Origin: Rhipidocladum racemiflorum
Taxonomy: Eukaryota; Streptophyta; Magnoliopsida; Poales; Poaceae
Assembly: GCA_036346355.1 (NCBI GenBank)
Contig: CM070580.1
Span: 25,339,374-25,403,373, forward strand
Reading direction: 5' to 3'
DNA: 64,000 bases
Of this stretch, positions 23,699 through 34,780 are shown piece by piece; positions within the stretch are counted from its first letter, which is position 1; each line of letters starts with the position of its first letter. The notes under the pieces were generated by a model. The model was not told the DNA's origin and ran no database searches. It saw only the letters and a program-made list of their open reading frames with translations. The position numbers and the translations under genes are program-made.

Positions 23699-24525
23699 GT
23701 GGCGAGGCGGAGGCGGAGGCGGAGGCGGAGCTTACGAAGTGGAGGTGGGGGCAAGGGAGGAGTGGGGAGCGACACGCTAGCTGGACACGAGCTGTGTGGG
23801 CCTCTCAGAAAGGCTGAACTTGTCCGTGAGAATGGGCTGCCCGCTAGTGATAGTTTCCTGCGCTGTTGGGCTGGCCCGGAGGGTTCAGGTCAATTGGATG
23901 GCCAATCCGAGGCCCACTTTGTTTTTCAATACACCTCTTGTTGCATATACCCCTGCAAATTAAAATATGTACTACATGCTTGAGCAACACCCATGTTTGG
24001 CACAAATTTGGTGCTCATGTCACATAAGATCGACAGGGACGTATAGGTAGAGGGGAAAAAAAAGAATATAGAAACTAACAAAAAAATGGCGGATGTGAGT
24101 GTAGTAATTTTGTTTTGATGATGAATTCATTTCTAGTCTTCATCCTTTTTAATTAGGCGTATGCTAATACAACGTACTCGCGAATGAGCGCTTGTGGTGT
24201 GCATGCGTGTGGTTTTTTTCTTCTTCTTCTTATAATCGAACAGAAATGACTTCACGAAATACACCTTCGTGACAGATGACGAAGAAAACGTTTCCGATTT
24301 CTTTTTTCTCCGTCTTTGAATGAATCGAAGCCCCCCTGACACGAACAGTTCCGATTCCGATGACCGTTCGAGAAGCAAGGGCAAGGATCCAACAAATTCC
24401 AACTTGCCGATGAGCTAGCATAGCCGATCGATAAACGGGAGGAAGCAACCAGGTAATTAAGCGACCTGTCCTGACATGCAAGTTGAGCCACTTGTGTTAG
24501 CCAATTGATCGTTCACGTTAAATTA
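23699..24525. other. Intergenic, upstream of MCAT
   Basis: The first 120 bases are GC-rich with (GGAGGC)n-like runs near 23703-23730 and should hold the MCAT leader and promoter; no convincing TATA box was seen. The remainder shows no gene and no repeat I recognise. Long plus-strand frames over 23330-23983 are shadows of MCAT exon 1. Confidence 0.45.
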
Positions 24526-24906
24526 GGCTATGTTTGGATGGGCTAAAACTAATTGTTAGCTGGTTAATGGCTAGAGCTAATTGTTAGCCAGTTAATAATT
24601 AGTCCATCTAAAATTAGCCCATGGCTGTTTGGATACATGACTAATGGTTGGGCTAATTTCTTAGAAAAGTCATGTTTGCCCCCTCATAATGGGTGAGGAA
24701 ATGAGGATAAAGTAGTGAGGTATTTCAGACTTTTCCCAGCGTGTTACATGCTATTAGCCCAAATTAGCTCCTCCCCACCAGCTAATGGACTAATTGTTAG
24801 CTAAGGGATTGGTTAAAAATTAGCCCACCTATTAGTCTTCCTGTTTGGATAGACTAGAGATAATTTTTAGCCAGCTAACAATTAGTCCAGGAATCCAAAC
24901 ATGGCC
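24526..24906. mobile_element. Tourist-type MITE (PIF/Harbinger), 381 bp, TSD TTA
   Basis: The ends are GGCTATGTTTGGAT and the inverse of GGCCATGTTTGGAT, flanked on both sides by TTA (24523-24525 and 24907-24909). The arms continue with inverted similarity through TAATTGTTAGCTGG-type motifs. There is no coding capacity. TSD and end type fit Tourist elements. Confidence 0.8.
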
Positions 24907-25209
24907 TTAATATATGTCCCCCCCTTCCCCCTTTGCTCCTTTTTTTTTTCTATGGCAAGTTGGCGAACGAACGGCCGATGGAGCCGAGCGCAACTTGCTG
25001 GGCGTAATTAACGACGGAGCGCGCGACAGGGAGGAGGGAGAGGGATCGTCCGAGCGTCGGATTGTTATGGACCTAATCCTGATTAAAAGTGTCAGATGAT
25101 GGACGTTCAGCAGGAGCATCGGAAGGAGACCGTCGATTCAGCGCGCGCAAGTTGGCCTGGCTGGCACGAGCGGGATCGCGAGATGGCGACAGCAGTAGCG
25201 GTGCAATTA

Positions 25210-25781
25210 TTACAAGCCAAGCTCGGGCTTATAGATCTCAGCTCGGGTTCCTTTAATCTCGGTTCGAGTTTTTATCGAGTTTATGTTTAGAAGACTATAA
25301 TCATGTTTGTTTGGGCTTAACAATCGAAAAGTTTAAACTGAAATAAACGGTTGGGCTTTAAAAAATCCTAAAGTTCATGTATAACTATAAGCCAAAAGAT
25401 AAACAATATGAGTATTTTGGGTTTTTTTTTTGAATGAAATAACCCTTTGCCATTAAAAGTCTTCAAAATTATCCACCAAATACCATCATATATAAATCGA
25501 GAATTCTTCCACCATCTCATTTAGGGTATTTTAGATTTTTCATCTGTAAGCTATACCATCTAACCTATCAATAAGCCAAGATACCAAACAACATGTCTTA
25601 GTTTAAAAGCAAACGGTTTAAAAACTCATTAAACCAAAAAGCTAGCTTCAAACCAAAAGCCAAAAAATCTAAGCCGAAATAAACAGGATCTATGCCCGTT
25701 CAAGCTTTAAGCTAAAACTTATTTAAGCTCGGCTCGAGTTTTTATGGAGAATCTTAGGAGGCTAAGCCTGTTCAATCCCTA
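25210..25781. repeat. Truncated hAT-like repeat related to 13648-14461, with inner MITE-like insertion
   Basis: Both flanks (25215-25285 and 25690-25765) carry AGCTCGG-CTCGAGTTTTTAT motifs like the subterminal repeats of the element at 13648-14461. The right end TTCAATCCCTA (25771-25781) is an hAT-like terminus. No matching left terminus was found. A segment at about 25301-25690, with weak inverted ends (TCATGTTTGTTTGGGCTTA against the inverse of AAGCCGAAATAAACAGGA), may be a separate MITE inside it. Confidence 0.35.
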
Positions 25782-25929
25782 GGCGTGACCCGGCTCAAGC
25801 CCGAAAGTGACACGCCGCATGAAGCGCTACGTGTCCTGAATTACATTTCATCCCAGACAAGCCCTCGAGCCTTATTAGTTTTCCCCCAATCTCCCTTTAA
25901 TATTATCCAGAGGTTTGGAGTATCCTCAA

Positions 25930-26633
25930 GCAATCCACCTGTCACCCCAACAAATTTCCAGAAAAGCCCCTCCGTTCCTCCAAATTACGGATAGATCATT
26001 TTGAATTACGAACATGTCCTTTGCGATTTTTTGTGAGGGAACAAAATTGCACCTGAATTGCGTTTAGGTCCCTCCTTCGTTAATTTACCGGAAAAAACCC
26101 CGTTAAATACAAACCGCGGACGAGCCTTTTTCTAATTATTCGGGATAGCGGTTAGTTCCAAAAAAATTACGAACATGTCCCTGTTCCTTACGTTCAGGTC
26201 CTTTCTCCGTTTTTTTCAGAGAAAATGTTTTCGTGATCCGTTTTTTCTTGTTTTTCCCGAGGAAAATGTTTTCGTGCTCTGTTTTTCCTCGTTTTTTTCG
26301 GAAAAAATATTTTCGTGGCCCGTTTTTTCTCCGGAAAAAACACAAATCCGTTTTTCGTTCACACGTGCGGCGTGCGGCGCAGTTTTTTCTGGAAAAATAT
26401 TTTCGTGGTCCGTTTTTTTCGCGTTTTTCCCGTGGGGGAAAATGTTTTCGTGGTCCGTTTTCCCTCTGAAAAAAACCTTTTCCGTTTGCCCCCAAAAAAA
26501 TGCTTTCGTGATCCGTTTTTTCTCGTTTTTATCGGAAAAAATGTTTTCGTGGTCCGTTTTTTCCCCGAAAAAAAAATAATATAAATTCGTTTTTCATTCA
26601 CGCGCGTGACGTGCGCCGCGCTTATTGTCCTAG
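25930..26633. mobile_element. Helitron-like dispersed repeat, copy 1
   Basis: Apart from an inner minisatellite, this sequence aligns with 49755-50096: shared blocks include CCACCTGTC, AAATTAC, TTTTTTGTGAGGG, GCGTTTAGGTCCCT, CCGTTAAATACAAA and CGAGCCTTTTTCTAATT. Both copies end in a GC-rich hairpin-forming CACGCGCGTG-CGTG stretch, then TTATTG-CCTAG followed by T, after which the flanks differ completely. A hairpin about 10 bases before CTAG, with a T after it, is the Helitron 3' signature. The 5' TC end was not located and there is no Rep/helicase, so this is at most a non-autonomous copy. Confidence 0.45.
26222..26575. repeat. Minisatellite of AAAATGTTTTCGTGGTCCG units
   Basis: The core TTTTCGTG-(A/G/C)(T/C)C(C/T)G recurs at about 26228, 26269, 26311, 26400, 26446, 26503 and 26544, followed each time by a T-run and often by CTCGTTTTT. 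Spacing is irregular (about 41, 42, 89, 46, 57 and 41). One 89-base unit contains a CGTTCACACGTGCGGCGTGC block that resembles the repeat's own 3' end. The other copy of the host repeat (49755-50096) lacks the array, so it expanded here. Confidence 0.75.
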
Positions 26634-27457
26634 TTTCTGCAAGAGTGGTCTAATGAACTGATCAGACTCGATCGGACCAATATACGTGGATTTCTTCTTC
26701 GATTCGTTTATTGGTCGGTGCTACTAGCTTACATCCAACGTACTGTACGTGTTGCATTCGTAGCCTGGTTTATTTAACAAAATCCTGTATATGTCGCCGC
26801 AGGAGAGATGGTTAATTTGTGTGAATCTCTAATGTGCAAGGCACACTGTTTGTTGCATACGGTGGTGCACGGCAGTTCTGTTTGTATTTATAATTAATTA
26901 TTTTAAGAAAGCATTTTGATCGAATTGAGTTAACTGACGGCCATGACACACATGCTATGGACCGAAATCACTCTCATTATTTGCTTTGTTACAATGCTCG
27001 ATATATCGACCAATGGAGGCATGAAAGGCTATTATTGTCCACTGCTTCCTAATGCACACTAACAAATCACATATGGTATATAGAAAAATTTACAAATGGA
27101 CATAAAATTTGATGAATATTTGGCGCTTAACCGAGAACAGATGGCCGGTCCGCCGTATATACAGAGGAACTCGAATCAGGAGACATCAGGGTGGATTTTC
27201 TGTGATCGATACCATCTAAAAAACATATGGACTAGTGGAATTGAAGTCTATCAATTATACTTGTCATTCTTGAATCTTTGGACAAGGGAGGAAGGGGGCA
27301 TGCGTCTCACAGCAACGAGAAAAAAAAAGAAAAAAAAAAGAGGGGGTGAAATGTGAAGAAACCAGAAGGGAAAAAAGAAAAGTGCTCACGCGCCGAAGAA
27401 ACACATCCACCCCGCCCGGAAAAACGACGATCGATTACCCATGGAGAGGTGGAGACC
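26634..27457. other. Intergenic, 3' side of the PYL gene
   Basis: AT-rich with no gene recognised. An A-rich tract at 27320-27345 and the region just below 27458 should include the PYL 3' UTR (minus strand). Confidence 0.4.
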
Positions 27458-28132
27458 TCACGAGACGGCCCTCGCACCGGCGGCGAGCTTCTCGGCGGTC
27501 TTGGCCAGCGACTGGAGGTTGCACTTGACGATGGTGTCGACGAACACGCGGGTGTCCTCGGTCGTGTTGCCCGGCGGCACGTCCACGACGTACGACTCCA
27601 CGACGATGGTGGCGCCGGCGGGCGCGGCCGGGGACGGGTGGACGGTGGTGACGGAGAGGTAGTTCTGGAGCCGGTGCTCGCCGCCGACGACGCGGAAACT
27701 GAGCACGTGGCTCTCGTCGTCCAGGATCTCGAGCCGCTCGCGGCTGGACGCCGCGGGGAGGCCCGACACGACGCGCACCTCGCGGAGCGTGCCCACGCCG
27801 CCGTCCCCGGTGAGCAGCGCGCAGCTGCGCACGAACCGCTTGTACGCCTGCGGCTGGTCGAACCGCCGCACGACCGACCACACCGCCGCCGCGGGCGCCG
27901 CCACGTGCTGCACCACCGCGGAGCAGCACCGCCCGGACCCCGGCGCCGCGTGCTCGTGGTGCCGCGCCACCTCCGCCGGAACCTCCCCGTCGTGCGCCCC
28001 GCACCTCATCCCCTCCGCCCTCGCCGCAGCCGCAGCCGCCTCCGCCCCGCACCCGACGGCCACGCCGACGCCGGCCAGGACCCGGTGGTGCTGATGCTGG
28101 ATGCTGGGGCTGGACGCCGGGATGCACGGCAT
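27458..28132 (-). CDS. PYL: PYR/PYL/RCAR abscisic acid receptor, intronless (224 aa)
   Basis: One uninterrupted GC-rich frame starts MPCIPASSPS and ends in TGA at 27458. The START/Bet v 1-like fold is recognised by VWSVVRRFDQPQAYKRFV (84-101; the Lys98 equivalent contacts the ABA carboxylate), the gate loop SGLPA (123-127), the latch GEHRL (151-155) and the tail FVDTIVKCNLQSLAKT. ABA binding closes gate over latch and lets the receptor inhibit clade A PP2C phosphatases in cytosol and nucleus. The intronless structure and long N-terminal extension fit the monomeric PYL4-6-like group. I chose the Met at 28132 rather than one 49 codons upstream because the upstream stretch does not look like the family and overlaps the TATA box. 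No defect was seen. The exact rice-type numbering cannot be given without a tree. Confidence 0.93.
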   Translation of the reverse strand: MPCIPASSPSIQHQHHRVLAGVGVAVGCGAEAAAAAARAEGMRCGAHDGEVPAEVARHHEHAAPGSGRCCSAVVQHVAAPAAAVWSVVRRFDQPQAYKRFVRSCALLTGDGGVGTLREVRVVSGLPAASSRERLEILDDESHVLSFRVVGGEHRLQNYLSVTTVHPSPAAPAGATIVVESYVVDVPPGNTTEDTRVFVDTIVKCNLQSLAKTAEKLAAGARAVS

Positions 28133-28249
28133 GTTGCGGTTGGTTCTTGGTCTCCCTCGCTCCACCGTCCCACCCTCCTCTTCTCTTCTCGTGTCAGGTG
28201 GAATTTCTCTTGCAACGGCGGGGGGTCGGAGAAGAGGTTGCTGAGGTAG

Positions 28250-28264
28250 AGGGGTTTTTATATA
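28250..28264 (-). promoter_or_regulatory. TATA box of the PYL gene
   Basis: On the minus strand the sequence reads GCATATATAAAAACC about 120 bases upstream of the chosen start codon, a good distance for a plant TATA box with a short leader. Confidence 0.6.
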
Positions 28265-30282
28265 TGCGCAGTGAGGCAACTTGTTGTTTTAGCTAGCTTG
28301 CACTGTTGCATATACGTATATCTTACCACTGCCAGTTGTGTGTTCTCAATTTAATTAATCGATCAATTGGTCTTCTTTAAAGGGGTTTAATTAATGGGTT
28401 TTGATAAGTTTCATCCGGATGTTTTCTTTAGCAACCATCATCCAAATTCCTAACCATTGGATTTGCTTTCAGATCGATGCACGCCCCCCTGAATTCGAGG
28501 TAGGATGATCGTACGCATGTGTGTTTTAATCGTACGGTTCAAAATTTGGATGTTTTTTAGGATAAAAATATCCAGATGATACCTATACACTCCCTTAATT
28601 AATTAATTTTGGAGCAAATTGGCCAACTTGCATGGGGGAGGTTGATAATTACTTACTTATTAAGCTGAGTAAATCTACATGGTAATAAAAGTGGCCCGGT
28701 ATAGAAAATAGAAAAGGAAGGCAAGTTGGTTGAGATGAGGTTATCCCCACTGTGCTCACCCCATTTTAATTTCAGCCGAAAGCACCACCAAAGTTGTACT
28801 TCACGTAATAACATACAAGTACAGTCAGGCAAATCGTAAGACTGTATTATCTCTCTGTATTGTATTTTTGAATCGTGTATTTTGTTTTACTTTTGTTAAT
28901 AGCAATAAATGATATTAGAAATAACTAAAGAGGTACAGAAGGAAAATATGGTAAAAAGCCATCTTAAAATTATAAAATAATATGTATTTAAGAACAAAAT
29001 TTGAAATCTAGAATGATATGCATTCGGAAACAGACGGAGTATATGCTTAGCAACGTGCTCCCTGTATATGGCGCTTGAACTATCGCAACAAGCGACTACT
29101 GTATCTGGAGATCAAAAATGGCTGCATGGTATTCCTGCATGCGCAGTCAGATTTTGCTACCTGCGAATTTCCTTCCTCAGTTACCGTACCCAGTCAGTGA
29201 CGGCGGTGGAAAAGTTCGTGGTTTCAGCTGGGTTGGTGGCTGGGAAACTCGTCCAAGCATTTGGCAAAGCGCGGTAAACTGGTTGGTTCAATACAGAGGA
29301 GAATATGCTTCGCAGGTGCCTCAATTTTGTGGGCAATTAATACCGGCGGCTCAGGAGTCATGCGTGCACCATGGTAGAAACACGCATAACCAAGAGGATC
29401 TTAAATATGGTTCTAATTTTAATTATAAGGTTTTTGGAGAAAAGATTAACTCCAGCAACTCTGTGATTGAGCCTTATCTTCATTAGGTTTTAGGGCCTAA
29501 TTGCTGGAGTAAATATTTCGTTGGTGCTCTAAATCTAATTAGTTAGGGTTCAGATTAAAGTTTAAGATTCATTTTTAGGTCTCTCTTGGAGATGCTTTAA
29601 GGAAGTCTAATTTGACCTCCTCCTCCTCCTCCTGTTTAGGATAAAAATAACAACGCGGCCTCTTTCCAGCCACCGCTTACACACGACGACATTTTCGCAA
29701 GGCGACACTCTGCTAGCGAGTACCCATGACATAAACTAGTAAAGAAACACTGTTGCGATGGAATTGTTGGAGTTCTTCCTCCCCCGTGAGCACGACCGCA
29801 TATATCCATCGATCCGCGGGGGGGGCTACTGTAGCAAAAACGACAACAGAAAGCGTCGGTCGACGGCAGAACAACGCGTGAACAGGAGCTACGTACCGCA
29901 GCTCGATCGTTTCCTTACGTCCGGAGTCGTGAATGCTGAACTGCAGGAAGAGGTCGTAAATAAACTAAACCAGCAAGTTGGCAAGTTGGCAGGCCACTTG
30001 CTGAGGGGCAGCGTGAGGCCGGAGGAAACTGGACACAGGATAATGGTGGGGGTGAGCGCAAGTGGGGGAGTCCACAGTTGTCTCTCTTTCGAAAGTACAG
30101 CACTCCTATCCAGTGGCGCCCAACTGCAACATCACGAGCTCATGACCCAAAAAACAATGTGATTACAATCTCATTTTTGTAACACTATTTTCATGACAAT
30201 AAAAGTTCTTGCTTATTCATACTATCGTATTTTTATTTCCTCGTAGCTTCAATAAGTTGAAATAGTCCCTATCATCAACACA
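28265..30282. other. Intergenic, upstream of PYL
   Basis: No gene was recognised. An end resembling a Stowaway terminus (GACGGAGTA) lies near 29034 without a clear partner. A piece near 29440-29500 shows short inverted similarity (ACTCCAGCAA / TTGCTGGAGT), and TCTCTTGGAGATGCT near 29582 resembles a common grass MITE end. A CCT triplet run lies at about 29617-29633. A 134-codon frame at 29758-30162 has no family I know. Confidence 0.4.
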
Positions 30283-30406
30283 ATGGCACCTAGCGGTGGA
30301 TATTTGGTTATTTCGGTTATTTCGGTTCGGTTTGTTTGGTTTAAAATTAGTTCGATTCTTGGGAACTGTCATCCGAACTGAACTAAATAAATTCAAAAAC
30401 CAAAAC

Positions 30407-31079
30407 TGTCGACGATTGGGGAGCAGGCCCCCGCCGAGCTTACTTGTTGGTGGAGGGACCAACCGCGACCCCTTCTTGCGTGATGAGATACTCAGAGGGG
30501 TGACTCACTGGACTTCAACAGGCAGAGACATCAGAAGTTTACCCTGGTTCGGGCCTCTCAAGAAAGAGATAATAGCCCTACTCCAGCCAGTGTATATCTT
30601 TGTGCAGAAAAAGTTATCTGTCTGTCCCCTTCACGGTGGGGATGCTTTTATAGCTTACAAAGGGGCGTGCTTGTTCAAACCCACTAACTCCACGTCCGAC
30701 CAGGTCCAACGTGGTAACTAACGGATCCTACACTCCTGTCACGTCCCCGCGAGGATCGCAACGAACTAAGCGGAGGTTACGCACGGCGATTACCGACCTC
30801 GGGATCACGCCAGTCGGCTAACGTCTAACTCCGAACTCGGCCACCTCGGCCTGAGCACGAGCTATCGGTCCACCAGGCCATGCGACCTCTTAAAAAGGTC
30901 CCGGCTAGACCGTCCCTTGGAACAACTCCTCGCGACCAGGACGGGAACGACCTCGTGCTGCTCGTGGCGCCCGGCTAGATCGTCCAGGGGAACGGCCTTC
31001 CGGTAGTTCGGGCAGCAGTGAGCCCGCGCCCCTCGTGGCACCCGAGGTAATTCTGTGGGGTCTACCCGACCCCCCGACA
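30407..31079 (-). repeat. 3' LTR of element B
   Basis: In element orientation it starts TGTCGGGGGG and ends CCAATCGTCGACA. A TATA box is visible as GCTATAAAAGCATCC on the minus strand (about 30643-30657). It differs from the other LTR near 30520-30535, 30750-30815 and 30937-30945. Confidence 0.93.
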
Positions 31080-31205
31080 GCTAGCCCCCGAGGTTCGAGT
31101 GGAAGAAGGCTTTAAGAAAAGACCTTCCTCTCGGGCCTACCGTCTCCCGAGCCAGCCAGGTTGGTCGCGACGAACAGCTGCCCCGACCTCCGAGCTATTA
31201 GTCCG

Positions 31206-34123
31206 CCCCGAGAGACGAGCTCGGTCCCGCCGTAGGAAGGAGAGATCGTCTCCACCGAGCTCTACGCCATAAACGGGCTTCGCACGCCCGAAAGCGAGTT
31301 CGTTGAAGCCGTACTCGCCTTCTGTGAGTGCGAGATCGTCCACCTCCACCCAAATTCTATCCTTATCATGGCCATCTTCGCCCATCTCTGTGAGGGGTTT
31401 GTGGGCGTCGAGCCTACTCCCAGTCCCTTTCTTCACTTCTACACCCTTTCGCGCACCGGCACCCCCTCGCAGGCCGGCTGCCTTTACTTCCGCCTCCGAC
31501 CTACCCGCCCGTACGAGTACCCGAGCTTCACGCTCAAAGACTCCGTGTCGGGGTGGGCCGACTCTTGGTTCTATCTGAGGAAGGCCGAGGGGGGCTCGCT
31601 TTCCTACTCCGGAGCCAGGGGTCGTGCCGTCGAGACCCCCCGACCGACGGTGCAACCGGAGGAGGAGAAGGTGTTGCTGCTGATCAACGAGCTCACTTGC
31701 TCGGTGGCCGGACGGGATGTCGCCCGACTACACCAGAGCCCGGTGTCGCCCCTCAGGAGGAGGGTGCATCCCTTCTTCAAGGTTGAGGGGTGGCAGGACA
31801 TCACACGGGAGTCACGCTCAGGTATATCACCGACCTCGGCCTTCTCTCCTATGCAGAGGACATTCGGTCTTACCACTTCCTCTCGCTTGGTACGCAGCCC
31901 CACCGGAGGACTGGGTGGACGCGAGGGTGTCCGAAATGTTCGGCACCCCCAAGGGCAAAGAAATCCTAGAGGGTCGCCAGATCCCGAATAACGTCCTCAA
32001 CCGGACCGACGCGGTAAGCTTTCGATTTGGCCCTCCTTTCTTGGCGTCCTACTTGGTCCGAGTATCTCCAGGGTGCCCCGACCTCATAAAACTCTCCCTG
32101 GCAGGAGAAGGTCGCCCTCGAGGTCGCCGTGGATCAACTGGCGTCGCAGCTGGGGGGACGAGGTCGTAAGACCAAAAAATTGGCGGGCCGCAAACGCCGC
32201 GACCGATCTCCTTCGCCACGCTGTCTCGCCTCGGCGTTCAAGCAGCGCCCTGGCTCAGACGATTGCTCACCCCGCCAAAGATTTGGAGTATCTTGATCGG
32301 CAGGAGGTGAGCGAACTAAAACTTTGGATGGATGAACATACCAGAAAAACCCCGAGCCGATGGCTCGTTACGTCGGCTTGCCCGGGCGAAGAAGGAGGCC
32401 GCGATCGTCCCAGGTAGGAAAGGAGGCACCGAGAGCCGGATCGCGGTTCTTTAGGCAGAGCTCGCGGGTGAGCTCGAACTCGCCCCTCTGGATGACGAGG
32501 AGGAGAAGGACGAGCCGATCCCGCCCCTGGTCCCGAGGTCCCGCAGGTCGCCCATCGCTGCCCCAACCACGCCCAACGCCGACCATCACCGAGGCCGACT
32601 TGGGAGAGGTCGACCTTCCGCCGCCAGGGCCGACAAGGCACGTGAGGACATGGCTGCCCTCCTCGATCGCGCTCGAGGCCAGCTGAGAGATGCCGAACGA
32701 GGTCAATCTCTTAGCCCCATCTCGTTTCTCTCATCCCCCTCCGGCACCACACTAACCCCACATCGTCTGTAGTGGGTGTGGCAGCTGGTGCGGAGTTATG
32801 GGATTTTGGAGCAACGGCTGACGAAATTCTTGATCTCGTGCTAGAGAGGAGCTTGCCGTGGCCGCCGAGGTCAGTTGTGGGCGAGGAGGTCGAGGTGGGA
32901 ATCGAGGCCGCGGAGGCCCGATCCCCACGAGCCGACGGTGACTGCGTCGGGGCGGAGGAGCCAGTGCCGCGGAGATCCGGCCCAGGCTCGTCTCCCGAGG
33001 AGGAGACGCGGAGGAAGATTGCGGCCGCCGATGCTCGGGCGCGCGAGGGCATCCCCACATTATAATTCAAGACGACGACGAGGAGGAGGACGGTGGTACC
33101 GAGCACGCCACGAGGCTCCTCGCGAGGATTCCGCCGGCCCAGTGACATTATCGCCGCCACGCTCCAAGAGATCGCCGAGATCTCTCCCGAGCCCGCGACG
33201 CTCCGCCGGACATCAACGTCGAGCTCGACCACGGCTGCCGACCGGCGACCGGTCGATCTCGTGCCGAAGACGCCGCCATGGCCCGACCAGCGCCCGACCT
33301 CCCGGCCGACCCGTCTTCACCGTCCCTGCGCCGAAGACGCCGCCACAGCCCCACTTCAGCGCCGACCTCCCGCCGAGGAGGAGGAGCCCCGAGCGCAATT
33401 CTGCTCGGGAAGAAGAGGAGCGGAGGTGGTCCTTGCTCGAGGCCATCCCTCCGCAGGAGATGGGTCCGATCCTCGTGGGCAAGGTCTCCCGCCCCGAGGG
33501 ACGGGGAGCTCGAGCTCGAGACCCGGCTCGATCAAGGAGAAGGAGCTCAAGCTCCCGCCAGGAGTAAGGAGCGGGACGGAGGACCTGCCGAGCTGTTCCA
33601 GGAGGGGCCGGAGGCTCGGCTCTGTTGGGTAAGTTTCCTAACACTTATGCGTTTTTGTCCCAAAAGAATCCATTGCGACCGAGATGCCTTGATGCGTAGG
33701 TGTTGGAGACCACCATGAAGGACTTCCATGCCGCGACCGTGCGCGCCGTAAGTCGCCGCTAAGCACTGTGCCGAGCAAGACGCTAGGATCGCGGAGCTCG
33801 AGCGCCTGGTCGCCGAGCTGAGGTCTTCTGAGGCCGAGATTCGGCAGAAGATGGAGGAGTCCGCGCTCTTCCTCAAGGAGCGCCTCGAACAGAGCGAGCA
33901 GGCGAGGTCGGGGCTCGAGGCGACGGTGGCGTCCCTGCGTGACTCCGCACGAAGCGCCGAATGGATGATCGACCAGCAACGGGAGGAGTCCAAACGGCTT
34001 CGTTAAGCGGCAAGCGAGGGTCGTGAAGCTCGTCGTCGGGTGCTTGACCTCGAGTCCGAGCTTGAGTCCGTGCGGGACGAGCTCGTCGCTCTGCAGGACG
34101 AGAAGCGTGCCGGCCTCCTGTAA
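31206..34123 (+). pseudogene. antisense gene of gypsy element B
   Basis: Running opposite to gag-pol, this carries the same domains as the antisense gene in element A. The N-domain (31257-31620) reads ELYAINGLRTPESEF, HLHPNSILIMAIFAHLCEG and RPTRPYEYPSFTLKDSVSGW. A second conserved piece (VHPFFKVEGWQDITRES) lies near 31765-31815 and has a partner in A (APFFEVAGWHDLTRED). A coiled-coil end (about 33770-34123) finishes with ELVALQDEKRAGLL and TAA; A ends ELAALQVERRT. Frames change several times between these parts, through introns, frameshifts or both. No function is known. The LTR next to its start could supply a promoter in the antisense direction, but nothing shows this. Confidence 0.7.
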
Positions 34124-34780
34124 CTTGCTCCTGCAAAAAACTTTAGCGAAAAAGCTGCCAAGTTGGGCATAATACGATCGTGTTTAATAGAAGTCTTTTA
34201 TTTTTCTCTGTTTTGTCTCCCTCGAAACGACAACGATATGCCCTATCCTGTTGCTCCCTACCCGGCGGAGCTCGACAGTCACGCGATCTAGCGAACGATC
34301 GTACTAGGGAGTGACTACCTCGTGCGAAAGATCCTCTAGGTCGTAGCCACACGGTATCCTTATAGCCCCCGCCGCCAACGGAGGTCGTGGGGGGAGGCTG
34401 CAAACACGACCTTGTTGACGGAATAGAGCCCTGCGGGGACCGTGTGACTTTATACGGTGCGTCTACGCCGCTCACCGGCCGACCTGAGCCGGGAACCGCC
34501 GAGGGTGCTCATGCGACCCTTTGTCTCATGCGGAGGCCTCCGAGAAAAGATGGTCGTCTTACGGAGAAGGAAACCCCGGTCGAGCTCGGTGGTCCGATGT
34601 CGGCGGTAGGATGCTTGACCGTTTGCGCCCTGAGGTCCGAGCTCGCTCTTTGATACCGGATCGAGCTTGATCATGGCACTTCGCGGGAGGTTTAAAGAGA
34701 GAAAGAGAAAACGAGAGAGATCGAGGGAGACCGAGAGGCCAAGTGTCGAATTCTTATTTAAAGGAGTAAGGTTGGTTTGG

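Noticed and set aside
23330..23983. Plus-strand frame of 217 codons
   Set aside because: Covers MCAT exon 1 on the other strand; composition is low complexity and no family matches.
26222..26575. Array that could look like a CRISPR
   Set aside because: Units vary in length and sequence, there are no unique spacers of constant size and the host is a plant; it is a minisatellite.
27353..28249. Plus-strand frame of 298 codons over the PYL gene
   Set aside because: Shadow of the GC-rich PYL coding sequence, full of Arg/Gly/Asp/Val runs.
29758..30162. 134-codon plus-strand frame as a gene
   Set aside because: No recognised domain, no supporting splice or promoter signal, mixed composition; left as intergenic.
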